DNA from: Leptospiraceae bacterium | GTDB taxonomy: Bacteria > Spirochaetota > Leptospiria > Turneriellales > Turneriellaceae | Assembly (NCBI GenBank): GCA_020440825.1 | Contig: JAGRNJ010000019.1 | Coordinates: 8,710 to 52,809 of the forward strand | Direction of reading: 5' to 3' | Length of the DNA: 44,100 nucleotides | Shown here: one piece after another, positions 7,355 through 16,466 of the stretch | Layout of the letters: each line of letters begins with the position of its first letter | How positions within the stretch are numbered: position 1 is the stretch's first letter | The notes under the pieces: generated by a model | Told to the model about the DNA's origin: nothing | The model's database searches: none | Seen by the model: the letters and a program-made list of their open reading frames with translations, nothing else | Program-made: the position numbers and the translations under genes

Positions 7355-8788
7355 ATGCTTATGCTTGCGTCTATGGCACTTGATAAAAAGAGAATTGACG
7401 GACTTTTTGAAAGACAAAGAGCCCATCGCAAAGTTATGCGTTTAACTACATCTGCTGAAAGAATTGAAAAGTTAAACCGGCTTAAGACTGCTATCGAAGA
7501 AACTAAAGAAGACCTGTATCAGGCACTTTACGAAGATTATCGTAAACCCAAGACTGAGGCAGATTTGACTGAAGTTGTCATCTCTATTTCTGAAATCAAT
7601 TATATGGTCAGAAATCTGGCAAAGTTCATGCGACCAGTTTCAGTTGAATCGCCGATAAGCCTTATTGGTGCGCGCAGCGAGCTGCGCTACGAGCCGCGTG
7701 GCAGTTCTCTTATTATCGCTCCCTGGAATTATCCCATGCAGCTTTCTATTGTACCTTTAATCGGGGCAATTGCTGCAGGCAATACTGCGATTTTGAAACC
7801 TTCGGAGTACACGCCCTCTACTTCAGCTTATCTGGCCTCACTGTTGGGAAATAATTTCCCTGAAGAAGAAGTTGCAGTTGTTGAAGGGGAAGTGGATGCC
7901 TCTAGCTATTTGCTTGAAAAACCCTTTGACCATATCTTTTTTACGGGCAGCCCTGAAATTGGCAAAGTTGTTATGGCAGCCGGTGCCAAGCATCTGGCTG
8001 CGGTAACTTTGGAACTGGGCGGAAAATGTCCGGCTATTATTGATGAAAGTGCGGATATACGCGACGCCGCCCGTAAGATTACCTGGGGAAAATACCAGAA
8101 CTGCGGGCAGACTTGTATTGCGCCTGATTATGTCTTTGTGCCAGAATCAAAAAAAGAATTGTTTATCTCTCATGTGCGTTCTACCCTCGATGATTTTTAT
8201 GGTGAAGAAAAGAACCGGGATAAGACCCCAGATTTTGCCAGAATTGTATCAACCCGTCACTGGAAGAGACTGGTCGGGATGGTTGAGTCAGCGGTGAAAG
8301 ATGGTGCGAAAGTCGAAATCGGTGGGCAAAGTATCGAAGCAGAAAATTACCTTGCCCCGACGGTAATGACCAACGTTCCTGTCGATTCAAAACTGATGCA
8401 AGAAGAAATTTTTGGGCCGGTTATGCCAATCTTGACTTACAATGATATTGATGAAGTAATTGATTTTGTCTCAGACAGACCAAATCCGCTTGCATTATAT
8501 GTTTTTTCAACCCAGCCAAGAGTTACTGAAAAAGTGATTCAGGGTACTGCAGCCGGAGGGACCTGCGTGAATGATGTTCTTATTCATTACCTGAATAACA
8601 GCCTCCCGTTTGGCGGCAGCGGAAACAGTGGTCTGGGCAATTATCATGGTTTCTACAGCTTTCGGGCATTCTCGCATGAGCGGTCTGTTGTGCATCAGTC
8701 AACAATGGTTCCGGTTTCGCAAATGGTTTACCCACCCTATGGCGGGATGCGTGAGGTACTGACTGGTTTCTTGAAACCATTCTTTTGA
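7355..8788 (+). CDS. Class 3 (YwdH/fatty-type) aldehyde dehydrogenase
   Basis: 477 aa from ATG 7355 (AGAG 5 nt upstream; ATG 7361 and ATG 7373 are also possible, and TTG 7310 is unlikely). It oxidises aldehydes to acids with NAD(P)+. Signatures in order: APWNYPMQLSIVPLIGAIAAGN, FTGSPEIGK (cofactor site), E220 in TLELGGK (general base), C254 in NCGQTCIAP (nucleophile), EEIFGPVMPI, and PFGGSGNSGLGNYHG. The length and absence of the long class 1/2 N-terminus fit class 3 enzymes that act on long-chain or aromatic aldehydes. The C-terminus ends in a hydrophobic tail (TGFLKPFF), as in membrane-associated fatty aldehyde dehydrogenases. It appears monocistronic and divergent from the yqeK run. Confidence 0.93.
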   Translation: MLMLASMALDKKRIDGLFERQRAHRKVMRLTTSAERIEKLNRLKTAIEETKEDLYQALYEDYRKPKTEADLTEVVISISEINYMVRNLAKFMRPVSVESPISLIGARSELRYEPRGSSLIIAPWNYPMQLSIVPLIGAIAAGNTAILKPSEYTPSTSAYLASLLGNNFPEEEVAVVEGEVDASSYLLEKPFDHIFFTGSPEIGKVVMAAGAKHLAAVTLELGGKCPAIIDESADIRDAARKITWGKYQNCGQTCIAPDYVFVPESKKELFISHVRSTLDDFYGEEKNRDKTPDFARIVSTRHWKRLVGMVESAVKDGAKVEIGGQSIEAENYLAPTVMTNVPVDSKLMQEEIFGPVMPILTYNDIDEVIDFVSDRPNPLALYVFSTQPRVTEKVIQGTAAGGTCVNDVLIHYLNNSLPFGGSGNSGLGNYHGFYSFRAFSHERSVVHQSTMVPVSQMVYPPYGGMREVLTGFLKPFF

Positions 8789-8863
8789 TGAAAGTAATAT
8801 TACTGTCTTTTCTTTGAAGACGAAAGCCGGTTTTCAGAGCTCAATAAAAAGAAGTTACTACAG

Positions 8864-9388
8864 TCAGGAAGTAATCTTTAGCCCGGCCTTTTTGACTGAA
8901 TACTCAAAAGGGTGATAATTGAATGTTAAAGGATTACCCTTTGCCAGCAGGTATTTTTTGTTGCCAGAAATAAAGCACAATGGGCGGGAATTTGAGGTCA
9001 TCGAAAATACATAAGACAACTTACCGTGCTGCAATGGAATCTCTTGCCCATCGGGTGCAATAAAAATGGATCGCTTTTGATCTATTGTTCCGCGAATTAT
9101 TTTTGCTTCAAGCTCGTAAACAGTCTCGGGCAATGTCTCCCTTTTTCTTCTTAATCTTCGATTCAACACCAGGCCTGCGATTGTCAAAAGTAGGCATCCC
9201 GCCAAAATTCCAAATAACAGAAAATTCAACATTAGACCCTGCACAATAGTGTTTAATGCGAGTACTACTATGAGAATCCAGTTTACAAATTCAAAAATGT
9301 AGAGAAAATTTGTGCGAAAGTCGACAAAGTAAAACCGGCCATCCGCCTCGATCAACCCGTTTCCTGATTCTTTTGCAATCAGGTTCAT
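8864..9388 (-). CDS. Membrane protein, two TM segments, unknown
   Basis: 174 aa, last gene of the five-gene minus-strand run. A short soluble N-terminus of about 27 residues is followed by two close hydrophobic segments (about 29-52 and 53-78). An Arg/Lys cluster (NRRLRRKRE) marks the cytoplasmic side. The C-terminal 95 residues form a beta-rich soluble domain. There is no recognisable catalytic motif. ATG 9388 follows the previous stop by 4 nt. It is conserved enough in character to be real, but I do not recognise it. Confidence 0.6.
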   Translation of the reverse strand: MNLIAKESGNGLIEADGRFYFVDFRTNFLYIFEFVNWILIVVLALNTIVQGLMLNFLLFGILAGCLLLTIAGLVLNRRLRRKRETLPETVYELEAKIIRGTIDQKRSIFIAPDGQEIPLQHGKLSYVFSMTSNSRPLCFISGNKKYLLAKGNPLTFNYHPFEYSVKKAGLKITS

Positions 9389-9392
9389 ACAG

Positions 9393-10229
9393 TCAGGAAT
9401 CCTTCACCAGTGAAAAACTGAATTTATCTCTCGTTTTGTTTGCGATTTGACGGTATTTAGGCGATGATAAGTACACTTTCAGCTCGGTTGAATTTCCCAC
9501 GACCATTTCACCAGGTTTGAAGTTGAACATTTCAGCCTCTTTGCCCGATTCTTTCTGCAAAACCAGATTGTCATGTATACATGAAGAGAGTTTGCGCAAG
9601 CCAATTTTTCCCAGGTCGCGCAGCAATGCCTCAAAAATACCCTGACTTTCTGGGTTCAAAAATTGAAATTTATCTGCAAACAAGACGGCATCGTGAAAAA
9701 ATTCAGGAAGGTTCGCCGCTCCATCGAGTTTGCCACGCTCAATGAGCATCAGCATAAATTTTTTTACCTCAGGAAACAGGCCATTGCCGGGAAATTTTTG
9801 TCCGGGGAATAATGGTTTGCGTGAGGCCTTTGCTTTAGGATTCTGCAGCAACAGCCAGTCAATAAACAACAATCTCATTCTTTCTAATGGTGCAAAAAGT
9901 TCGCTTGCAGAGTATGCACCTAAATGCAGGCGCATGAAAATCAGCTGCTCAGAAGATTCATTGTCGGTAATAATAAGCCTGTGGTCAGACTCAATTTCTG
10001 TCTGAATATCAATTGTGAAATCGGTGAAACCTTTTTTGACAAGACCGGGTAACAATCCGCTCTGGTTCAAAGCATCTTCGAGCTCTTCTCTGTTGAACAG
10101 ACCCAGGAATTTATCTTTTTGCGGTAAGAGTCTTGCCCGATCACCAAACAGATCGACGGAATCCATTTCAGAGAGGTTAAAGGTTATTTCAGAGAGATAT
10201 TCATGCTGGGCAGATTTTCGTAAAGCCAT
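9393..10229 (-). CDS. Cytoplasmic protein of unknown function in the OMP operon
   Basis: 278 aa from ATG 10229, 7 nt after the preceding beta-barrel gene. No signal peptide, membrane span or known motif is visible. It has a mixed helical composition with an acidic N-terminal third. The second half includes an IGLRKLSSCIHDN segment and a beta-like end. It is translated between the three exported barrels and the two-TM protein, so a link to envelope function is inferred from position only. Confidence 0.55.
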   Translation of the reverse strand: MALRKSAQHEYLSEITFNLSEMDSVDLFGDRARLLPQKDKFLGLFNREELEDALNQSGLLPGLVKKGFTDFTIDIQTEIESDHRLIITDNESSEQLIFMRLHLGAYSASELFAPLERMRLLFIDWLLLQNPKAKASRKPLFPGQKFPGNGLFPEVKKFMLMLIERGKLDGAANLPEFFHDAVLFADKFQFLNPESQGIFEALLRDLGKIGLRKLSSCIHDNLVLQKESGKEAEMFNFKPGEMVVGNSTELKVYLSSPKYRQIANKTRDKFSFSLVKDS

Positions 10230-10236
10230 GGATTTC

Positions 10237-11064
10237 TCAAATACCGATATAGTATTGAATTCCTATTGAAATTGTAGCGCCATTGCGTGTTATTCGGTCA
10301 TTGGTTGAAACTGTATTGCCACTGGCATCTGTAGCAGCAACAGGTAATGAAGGGCTGCGAGCGGTAAAAGCGAGATAATCGATGCTCAAATAATATTTTT
10401 TCTCGACAATAGGAACCTGCACACCCAGTAAAAAGTGATAACCGAAAGAGAATCCCGAAATTTCCTGCGTTTTATATGGAACCAGAGTAGGGGTAGACGA
10501 ACCTAACAGAGTTTCGGTAAATGCATTGGGCTCTGTATGTGTTATTTTTATGTTTCCATAAGACATATAGGGACCAACCCCGATATTAAACTGGATAAAC
10601 TCTTTTAGAGAATGGTTAATGCCGATCGTCAGGGGCATGTTTGTTGAAAAAGAATTTATTTCGCTGGAGTTGTTAAACGATGCAGTTGCCAGCGAGGCGG
10701 TTTTACCAAGCAGTAGAGTTTCATATTCCATCGCTGCTCTCAAAAAGAAGTTATTGATATTGTAACGAAAGTCAATCCCAAGATGTACTCCCATCGGGTA
10801 TGCGAAAGTCGAGCCCGAGGCACCTTCACCAATTGCATGCTCAATTAAATTATTTTGAAAAGAACGGTTATCACGTCTGCCCCGGTCACGAATGGGCAGG
10901 CCGGCTGCTGTATCGCCGCCGTCTGATGGTATATTCGAAGCAATGTCATTCATATCAGGGGATATACCGGTATAGATCCCCAGGGTTATTGAACCAACCC
11001 CCCAGAGATTCTGAATGCCAAATAAGAGCATTAAACAGGAAATAATTTTCAATGCAGACTTCAC
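10237..11064 (-). CDS. Outer membrane beta-barrel protein (third of three)
   Basis: 275 aa, GTG start at 11064, with GAGG about 10 nt upstream inside the preceding gene. The signal peptide is KSALKIISCLMLLFGIQNLW, ending near residue 22. The mature part alternates polar and aromatic residues in strand-like stretches and ends TISIGIQYYIGI, an outer membrane barrel-type terminal strand although it ends in Ile rather than Phe. A loop at about residues 35-85 is rich in Gly, Asp and Arg and may face the outside. It shares layout with the next two barrels upstream but little obvious sequence, so they are diverged or convergent. Ligand unknown. Confidence 0.65.
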   Translation of the reverse strand: MKSALKIISCLMLLFGIQNLWGVGSITLGIYTGISPDMNDIASNIPSDGGDTAAGLPIRDRGRRDNRSFQNNLIEHAIGEGASGSTFAYPMGVHLGIDFRYNINNFFLRAAMEYETLLLGKTASLATASFNNSSEINSFSTNMPLTIGINHSLKEFIQFNIGVGPYMSYGNIKITHTEPNAFTETLLGSSTPTLVPYKTQEISGFSFGYHFLLGVQVPIVEKKYYLSIDYLAFTARSPSLPVAATDASGNTVSTNDRITRNGATISIGIQYYIGI

Positions 11065-11065
11065 G

Positions 11066-11869
11066 CTAATTTGACCTCAAAAAATAATAGGTCAGGCCCA
11101 ATGACATTCTGTACCCTGAAAGATTCACTTCAGAGACATCTCGCGGGGCAAGTGGTAAACCTGTGGGTAAATTTGTTTCAATTGCTGCATCATTGACAAT
11201 GCCAGAGCTGCCCCAGGTTCGCTGCAGCAAAACATTCAAAGTCAGGCGGTAATCATCTTCGGGTGAACCGATGACCAGATACTCTCCCATAAGATTAAAA
11301 TGCCAGGCAATAAAAGAAGGCGCGATTTCAGATTTGGCACTGAAATCAACCAGATCGGTATTTGCAGAGGTCTGTGTAATCAACTGGCTGGTAAAATTGT
11401 AAGATAATCCCAGGCCGGCATACATCCGCAGTTCCCGCCAATAGGTAATCACGACCCCGCCTTGTATGGGAATCGAAAAATGACTTAGACTTACCGAGCC
11501 ATTCACTGGAACATTCTGGCTGGTGACCTGGTACAGAGCACCTGAGATCGGGTTGGTCAACAGATATTTACCCGAAGCTTTAATTCCTGAAGTGTATTCA
11601 ACCCCAATTGCAGTATAAAAGAAATTTGAGAGTATGGCTCTGAGCTGCGCTTCAGTAGAGATTCCTACCGGTCTGGAAAATGGCGAGAGAGAGGCCCCAT
11701 CGACGTCATTATTTAGACCGACAATTCCGCGCGGGGCATTGATTGAAACATAATCGGCCCCGTAGTTCATGCGGCTGCCAAGCAATAAAGTCGCGCCCAT
11801 TTCAATGGGAATTGCCTGCATCGTATAGACTGGAAAAACGAAAGCAAATATCAGTAATAACTTTTTCAT
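11066..11869 (-). CDS. Outer membrane beta-barrel protein (second of three)
   Basis: 267 aa from ATG 11869, 3 nt after the first barrel gene. The signal peptide is about residues 1-19 (KKLLLIFAFVFPVYTMQA). The mature part has repeated amphipathic strands and closes with YRMSLGLTYYFLRSN, a barrel terminal strand with a short tail. The stop is one base before the GTG of the next gene, which suggests coupled translation. No family is recognised beyond small spirochaete outer membrane proteins. Confidence 0.65.
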   Translation of the reverse strand: MKKLLLIFAFVFPVYTMQAIPIEMGATLLLGSRMNYGADYVSINAPRGIVGLNNDVDGASLSPFSRPVGISTEAQLRAILSNFFYTAIGVEYTSGIKASGKYLLTNPISGALYQVTSQNVPVNGSVSLSHFSIPIQGGVVITYWRELRMYAGLGLSYNFTSQLITQTSANTDLVDFSAKSEIAPSFIAWHFNLMGEYLVIGSPEDDYRLTLNVLLQRTWGSSGIVNDAAIETNLPTGLPLAPRDVSEVNLSGYRMSLGLTYYFLRSN

Positions 11870-11872
11870 AAT

Positions 11873-12532
11873 TTATAATACAAAGTAGTATGCATACCCC
11901 ATCATAAACCTGCTGCCGGTCAAATCAAATTGCCGGGTTTTTAGAGTACCATTGCCGACCGGTGCAGACAGGCCAAAGGTCTGCATCCATTCTAATGTAA
12001 TGTGGCCTTTCTCGGTCAGCTTGATTTCAGTGCCGAGCAAAATATGAGTGCCGCCTGTGCTAACCGGAAAGGTCGAATCTGCAAGATCATTTTTAATATT
12101 ATAGATACCTATGAAATGAGAATAGCCAAAACCCATATACAGGGAGCTGCGGTTGCGCAGTGGCAGGTTCAGACCCACTGAAACTGGAGCATGTACAGAG
12201 GTAACCGACATGGTCACATTTCCCCCTGTGGTTGTTTTGCCGGTGGCGGATGGATATGCGATGCCGCCTTCTGCCCCACCACGAACAAACAGAAATTTAT
12301 ATTTATATCGAAAATTCAAGCCTGCAAAATATACATCAGGAGTCGTCGCAACCTGATCGCCAGCTGCGGGGTACAGATTCGCATGAACGGGCTGGTAGCC
12401 TGCGTGTAAGCCCAGAGCGAATCCGCTGCCGATATCCAGAGGAAAGCTGTCTTCTCTGGCCTGTGCATACCCGCCTGAAATGAGAATGCTGTACAAAAAA
12501 AAGATAAAAGCTAAAGATTGAACCAGTTTCAT
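11873..12532 (-). CDS. Outer membrane beta-barrel protein (first of three)
   Basis: 219 aa from ATG 12532, first gene of the run. The signal peptide is about residues 1-24 (KLVQSLAFIFFLYSILISGG, then YAQA). The mature protein is short, with about eight strand-like stretches and the end SRFMMGYAYYFVL, typical of an outer membrane barrel. An eight-strand OmpW/OmpX-sized barrel would fit the length. A 373-bp noncoding gap separates it from nrdA, so its promoter must lie there, but I cannot place it confidently. Confidence 0.65.
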   Translation of the reverse strand: MKLVQSLAFIFFLYSILISGGYAQAREDSFPLDIGSGFALGLHAGYQPVHANLYPAAGDQVATTPDVYFAGLNFRYKYKFLFVRGGAEGGIAYPSATGKTTTGGNVTMSVTSVHAPVSVGLNLPLRNRSSLYMGFGYSHFIGIYNIKNDLADSTFPVSTGGTHILLGTEIKLTEKGHITLEWMQTFGLSAPVGNGTLKTRQFDLTGSRFMMGYAYYFVL

Positions 12533-12668
12533 TATTTTGTGTGTTTTTATTGCACCTTTTTAGGTATATCGGCCAGTAGGGCAATCTTTTCATATTTTAA
12601 TCCCGAGACAATCTTTTTTCTTGTCGTCGTGAGTTTGATTTCTTACTTTGCGGTGGAGCAATAAACGC

Positions 12669-12696
12669 AGGTCGAGGAATTTATCGATTTCGACCT
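12669..12696. repeat. Inverted repeat AGGTCGA/TCGACCT
   Basis: Perfect 7-bp arms at 12669-12675 and 12690-12696 flank a 14-bp centre. No T tract follows on either strand, so it is not an obvious terminator. It could be an operator for the divergent genes; the role is inferred. Confidence 0.45.
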
Positions 12697-12732
12697 ACGA
12701 CCGGCAACTGGCGTTTCTACAGTAAATTTTTT

Positions 12733-12762
12733 TTGCTGACACGTCAGGTAAGTGTATATAAC
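12733..12762 (+). promoter_or_regulatory. Candidate nrdAB promoter with inverted repeat in spacer
   Basis: TTGCTG (12733-12738) is followed by TATATA (12755-12760, 16-bp spacer) or TATAAC (12757-12762, 18-bp). The spacer overlaps the inverted repeat CTGAC-AC-GTCAG (12736-12747), well placed for a repressor. An AT-rich tract lies just upstream. The leader would be about 135 nt. I found no good NrdR-box pair. Confidence 0.4.
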
Positions 12763-12781
12763 TGCTCATCACGACAGATAC

Positions 12782-12837
12782 AAGGGCTTGTGTCCCTTTG
12801 CTGTTGAAAAATACAGATATCCGCGGAACTTGGGACA
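12782..12837 (+). promoter_or_regulatory. Competing stems in the nrd leader
   Basis: AAGGG (12782-12786) can pair with CCCTT (12794-12798). The overlapping TGTCCC (12791-12796) can instead pair with GGGACA (12832-12837). The two pairings exclude each other, as in an attenuator or switch. Stems are short and no terminator follows directly, so this is tentative. Confidence 0.3.
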
Positions 12838-12905
12838 AAACATAAAAAACCGTCTCTGAAATTGCAGGAACAAACGCTGGAACTTTTAATAGAAGAGGGA
12901 GAATT

Positions 12906-15305
12906 ATGCGACATAATACAGGAGTAATTGAAAAAACAAGTGAAGATGTTCCTCGATCGACTGAAAATAACCTGCCTGCTGAAATTATTGAACTGCTGAC
13001 GATTGCAACCGATGGTTTACCCGTAGATGCGCGTTATCTAATCGACGGGGTTGCCTTGCAATACCTTGATCGTCAGAAAGCAGAAGTTTCTGAATTTTAC
13101 CGCACATCAGTAGATACTGCTCTGAAGTTGACCTCGGTTGAAGAACCAGAATGGCGCTATGTTGCCGGGCGATTAAAAGTTAAAGCATTATACCATGATA
13201 TCTTAAGCCGTCGCTCTATTGAAAAGCCATATTCTGATTTTCCTGAGTTTGTCAGAGAAATGGTGCGGCGAAATATTTATGTTCCTGAAGTAATTACCCG
13301 CTTCTCCAGCGAAGAACTCGAAACAGTTGCCGGTTTTATTCGTCCTGAATGTGATCTTGATTTTGATTATGCGGGAATAAATCTGATGAGCGCCCGCTAT
13401 CTTGCACAGGAAGGTGAGCACCTGGTTGAACTGCCGCAAGAGGCGCTGTTGACCATTGCATTACTGTTAAACCAGAATGAGCCGACATCCATCCGCCTTG
13501 AAAGGGTGCGTAGAACGTATAATATGCTGGCCGAGCGCAAGATTTCTCTCGCCACCCCAATCTTACTCAATTTGAGACGGCCAGGCGGCAATCTATCAAG
13601 CTGCTTTATTGTCTCGGCCGATGACTATCTCGAAAGTATATACTATGTCATAGAAACCTGTGCCCTGATCAGCAAGCAGGGTGGCGGGGTTGCCACTGAC
13701 TGGTCAAGGGTTCGTGCCCGCGGCTCTTCAATCAAAGGTATTCCTAATGTTTCAGGCGGGGTATTGCCATGGATCAAGATCATCAACGATACTGCAGTTG
13801 CAGTTAACCAGCAGGGTAAACGGGCCGGGTCTATCACCGTTGCTCTCGACATCTGGCATCTCGATGTTGAAGATTTTCTTGAGCTGCAGACAGAAAATGG
13901 CGACCAACGAAAGAAAGCATTTGATGTTTTTCCCCAGCTGGTTGTGACCGATGAATTTATGCGTCGGGTTGAAGAAAATGGTGACTGGTTTATGTTTGAC
14001 CCGCATGAAATTAAAACCAAGTTCAATATTGATCTGCCCGAACTCTGGGGAGAAAAATTCTCTCAAATCTATAACAGTCTGGTGGGCCGGGTACTGGACT
14101 TTGGTCTTAAGAATGGTCTTGATCTTGGGTTCACGAATGGCCATGAGTTTGATCGGGCATTTCGTGAAATTCTTAAACGAACGAATGATAAATCACAGAT
14201 TATTACCCTGGCAAAAAAAGTAAAGGCCAGAGATCTGCTCAAAATCATCATGAGAACGCAAATCGAAACCGGTCTGCCCTACATTGCATTCAAAGATACG
14301 ATCAACGAGGGCAACCCGAACAAGGGAAGTGGCTATATTCCGTGTGTGAATCTTTGTGTCGAATCATACAGTAATGTTAAGCCGGCCCGGGTGAGAATGG
14401 AAAATGACGGAAAAGGCCGCTCGGTCAGGGTAGCTGAAGGTGGCGAGAACCATACCTGCAATCTGGTTTCATTGAACCTTGCCAATCTGCTTACCCGGGA
14501 AGAACTTGAAGAAGCGACCCGTGAAGCAGTTCGTATGCTTGACAATACAATTGAGCTTACAGTTGCCCCCGTAGAAGAATCTTCACACCACAACCGACTG
14601 TATCGTACAATTGGTATAGGGGTTATGGGATATGCTGATTATACGGCCTGGCATAAAACTCCGTTTCATAAATCAGAAGCCCTGGCACATGAGCTTTTTG
14701 AAGATATCGCTTTCTTTTCAATCGATGAGTCGAGTAATCTGGCTGCCGAAAGAGGATCGTTTGAAGCGTTTGATTCTTCTGATTATGCTAAAGGTGAAAT
14801 TTTAAGCCATGACCGCGAGTGGTTCACAAGAGAATCTTCGAATCCGGCCCGATGGCACCAGCTGGCAGACAAGATTGCTGAAAAGGGTATGCGCAATTCA
14901 CAATTGCTGGCCATTGCACCCAATACTTCCAGTGCCCTTGTTCAAGGGGCAACTGCTTCTATGCTGCCTGTCTTCGCAAAATTCTTTATGGATGACAACA
15001 GTAAAGGTGCGATTCCGGTCGCCCCGCCATTTCTTCGAGAGCGATTCTGGTATTATACTGAATTCAAGAATATTGATCAACCCGCGATGATCAATATCAT
15101 TTCAACTGCGCAGAAATGGATCGACACAGGAATCTCTATGGAACTGCTCTTTAACCTGAACAGAGAAAATGTAGATGCTAAGTATATTTTCGATACCATC
15201 ATGCATGCCTGGAAACGCAAGAGCAAGGCCATCTATTACATCCGAAGTGTGCAAAAAGACGGATCAACTTCATCAAAAGATGAATGTGTAAGCTGTGCAG
15301 GGTAA
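12906..15305 (+). CDS. nrdA: Class Ia ribonucleotide reductase, alpha subunit
   Basis: 799 aa. It reduces ribonucleoside diphosphates to deoxyribonucleotides with NrdB. Catalytic residues are in place: C233 (in NLSSCF) and C518 (in NHTCNL) as the reducible pair, C484 and E486 in CVNLCVE as thiyl and acid/base residues, Y716-Y717 in RFWYY for radical transfer, and a C-terminal C794-x2-C797 pair for re-reduction. The phosphate-binding loop appears as APNTSSALVQG. The N-terminal 100 residues show no clear ATP-cone, so ATP/dATP activity control may be absent or altered. ATG 12906 has AGGGAG 4 nt upstream. nrdB starts 1 nt after its stop. Confidence 0.96.
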   Translation: MRHNTGVIEKTSEDVPRSTENNLPAEIIELLTIATDGLPVDARYLIDGVALQYLDRQKAEVSEFYRTSVDTALKLTSVEEPEWRYVAGRLKVKALYHDILSRRSIEKPYSDFPEFVREMVRRNIYVPEVITRFSSEELETVAGFIRPECDLDFDYAGINLMSARYLAQEGEHLVELPQEALLTIALLLNQNEPTSIRLERVRRTYNMLAERKISLATPILLNLRRPGGNLSSCFIVSADDYLESIYYVIETCALISKQGGGVATDWSRVRARGSSIKGIPNVSGGVLPWIKIINDTAVAVNQQGKRAGSITVALDIWHLDVEDFLELQTENGDQRKKAFDVFPQLVVTDEFMRRVEENGDWFMFDPHEIKTKFNIDLPELWGEKFSQIYNSLVGRVLDFGLKNGLDLGFTNGHEFDRAFREILKRTNDKSQIITLAKKVKARDLLKIIMRTQIETGLPYIAFKDTINEGNPNKGSGYIPCVNLCVESYSNVKPARVRMENDGKGRSVRVAEGGENHTCNLVSLNLANLLTREELEEATREAVRMLDNTIELTVAPVEESSHHNRLYRTIGIGVMGYADYTAWHKTPFHKSEALAHELFEDIAFFSIDESSNLAAERGSFEAFDSSDYAKGEILSHDREWFTRESSNPARWHQLADKIAEKGMRNSQLLAIAPNTSSALVQGATASMLPVFAKFFMDDNSKGAIPVAPPFLRERFWYYTEFKNIDQPAMINIISTAQKWIDTGISMELLFNLNRENVDAKYIFDTIMHAWKRKSKAIYYIRSVQKDGSTSSKDECVSCAG

Positions 15306-15306
15306 T

Positions 15307-16446
15307 ATGGACAATCTGGATAATTCAATCATGCGAGATGCTGCCAATTTTCCTTTTAATGAATTTACCCGGCCAGAGGTTCAAGAGCGTCCGAATCAAG
15401 AGGCCCACTGGCTGCACGCAAAAAAACTTTTTAATCCTGAAGGGAATGATTCCATTCAGCAGCGCAGAATCATTAAAGGCAACCCCACCAATCTGTTCAA
15501 TTTGAATGACGTTAAATATCAATGGGCAAATCGAATTTACCGCTGGATGATGTCTAATTTCTGGATACCTGAAAAAGTCGATCTCTCAATGGATATGCTC
15601 GACTACAATCAGCTGACCCCCGGCGAGAGAAAAGCCTATGACGGAATTCTTTCTTTTCTGGTCTTTCTTGACAGCCTGCAAACAAACAATGTGCCGCAAA
15701 TAGCAGACTATATTACCGCGCCTGAGGTTACCCTCGTGCTCTCTATTCAAGATTACCAGGAGGCAATTCATTCCCAGGCATATGCCTATGTCATTGAATC
15801 AGTGATACCCGCCGCGCGCAGAAAGAATGTATATGAATTCTGGAGAAAAGATAAAACTTTATTTGAAAGAAACCAGTATATCGCACAGGTATATCAGGAT
15901 TTCATTGACCATCCCTCAGACCAGAACTTCATTCGGGTATTGATTGCCAATTACCTGCTTGAAGGTCTATACTTTTATAATGGCTTTATGTTCTTTTACA
16001 CGCTTGCCAGTCGAAGTATCTGCTCAGGAACCTCTTCGATGATTCGCTATATAAACCGTGACGAATACTCTCATTGTATTCTGTTTGAAAATATCATTCG
16101 ATCTGTGCGAGAAGAATACCCGACCATGATCTCAGATGATATGGTTTTAGCCATGTTTGACCGCGCGGTAGAGCAGGAAATAAACTGGAGCCGGTATATA
16201 ATGGGAGACGATGTCGTAGGCATAAATTCCCGCACCATTGAATCATACACTAAATGGCTCGCCAATGAACGCCTGAAATCACTGGGTTATCTGCCATTGT
16301 ATCCTGACTATGATCACAATCCCTATATGCATTTAGATAAAATTGCAGATGTGTCTGGTGACGGCCATGTGAAAAGTAACTTCTTTGAGTCAACTGTGAC
16401 CAGTTATAACCAGTCTTCAGCAATCTCAGGTTGGGATAAATTCTAA
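15307..16446 (+). CDS. nrdB: Class Ia ribonucleotide reductase, beta subunit
   Basis: 379 aa from ATG 15307; GTG 15295 overlaps nrdA and is less likely. The diiron site is complete: D122 (FLVFLDS), E152 and H155 (QEAIHSQAY), E219 (LLEGLYF), E253 and H256 (RDEYSH). The radical tyrosine Y159 follows H155 by four residues, as Y122 follows H118 in E. coli, so this is a tyrosyl-radical enzyme and not the Phe-substituted class Ic type. A CAGGG box overlapping the nrdA stop may serve as ribosome site, giving tight coupling. The C-terminal tail (SSAISGWDKF) is the expected alpha-binding region. Confidence 0.96.
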   Translation: MDNLDNSIMRDAANFPFNEFTRPEVQERPNQEAHWLHAKKLFNPEGNDSIQQRRIIKGNPTNLFNLNDVKYQWANRIYRWMMSNFWIPEKVDLSMDMLDYNQLTPGERKAYDGILSFLVFLDSLQTNNVPQIADYITAPEVTLVLSIQDYQEAIHSQAYAYVIESVIPAARRKNVYEFWRKDKTLFERNQYIAQVYQDFIDHPSDQNFIRVLIANYLLEGLYFYNGFMFFYTLASRSICSGTSSMIRYINRDEYSHCILFENIIRSVREEYPTMISDDMVLAMFDRAVEQEINWSRYIMGDDVVGINSRTIESYTKWLANERLKSLGYLPLYPDYDHNPYMHLDKIADVSGDGHVKSNFFESTVTSYNQSSAISGWDKF

Positions 16447-16466
16447 AAGTTTACTGCAATTCACCA

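Larger units (their letters stand above)
12533..12905. other. Noncoding region between the OMP operon and nrdA
   Basis: 373 bp without a convincing gene. It must carry the start of the leftward OMP operon and the nrd promoter and leader. Visible elements are a 7-bp inverted repeat (12669-12696), a candidate nrd promoter (12733-12762) with a small inverted repeat in its spacer, and competing stems in the leader (12782-12837). The nrdA ribosome site AGGGAG is at 12896-12901. Confidence 0.6.

Noticed and set aside
8793-8804. AGTAATATTACT palindrome after the aldehyde dehydrogenase as a terminator
   Set aside because: It has no loop, is AT-only in the centre and lacks a following T tract on either strand.
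12782-12837. NrdR-box pair in the nrd leader
   Set aside because: Only loose partial matches were found, without two boxes at the usual helical spacing.
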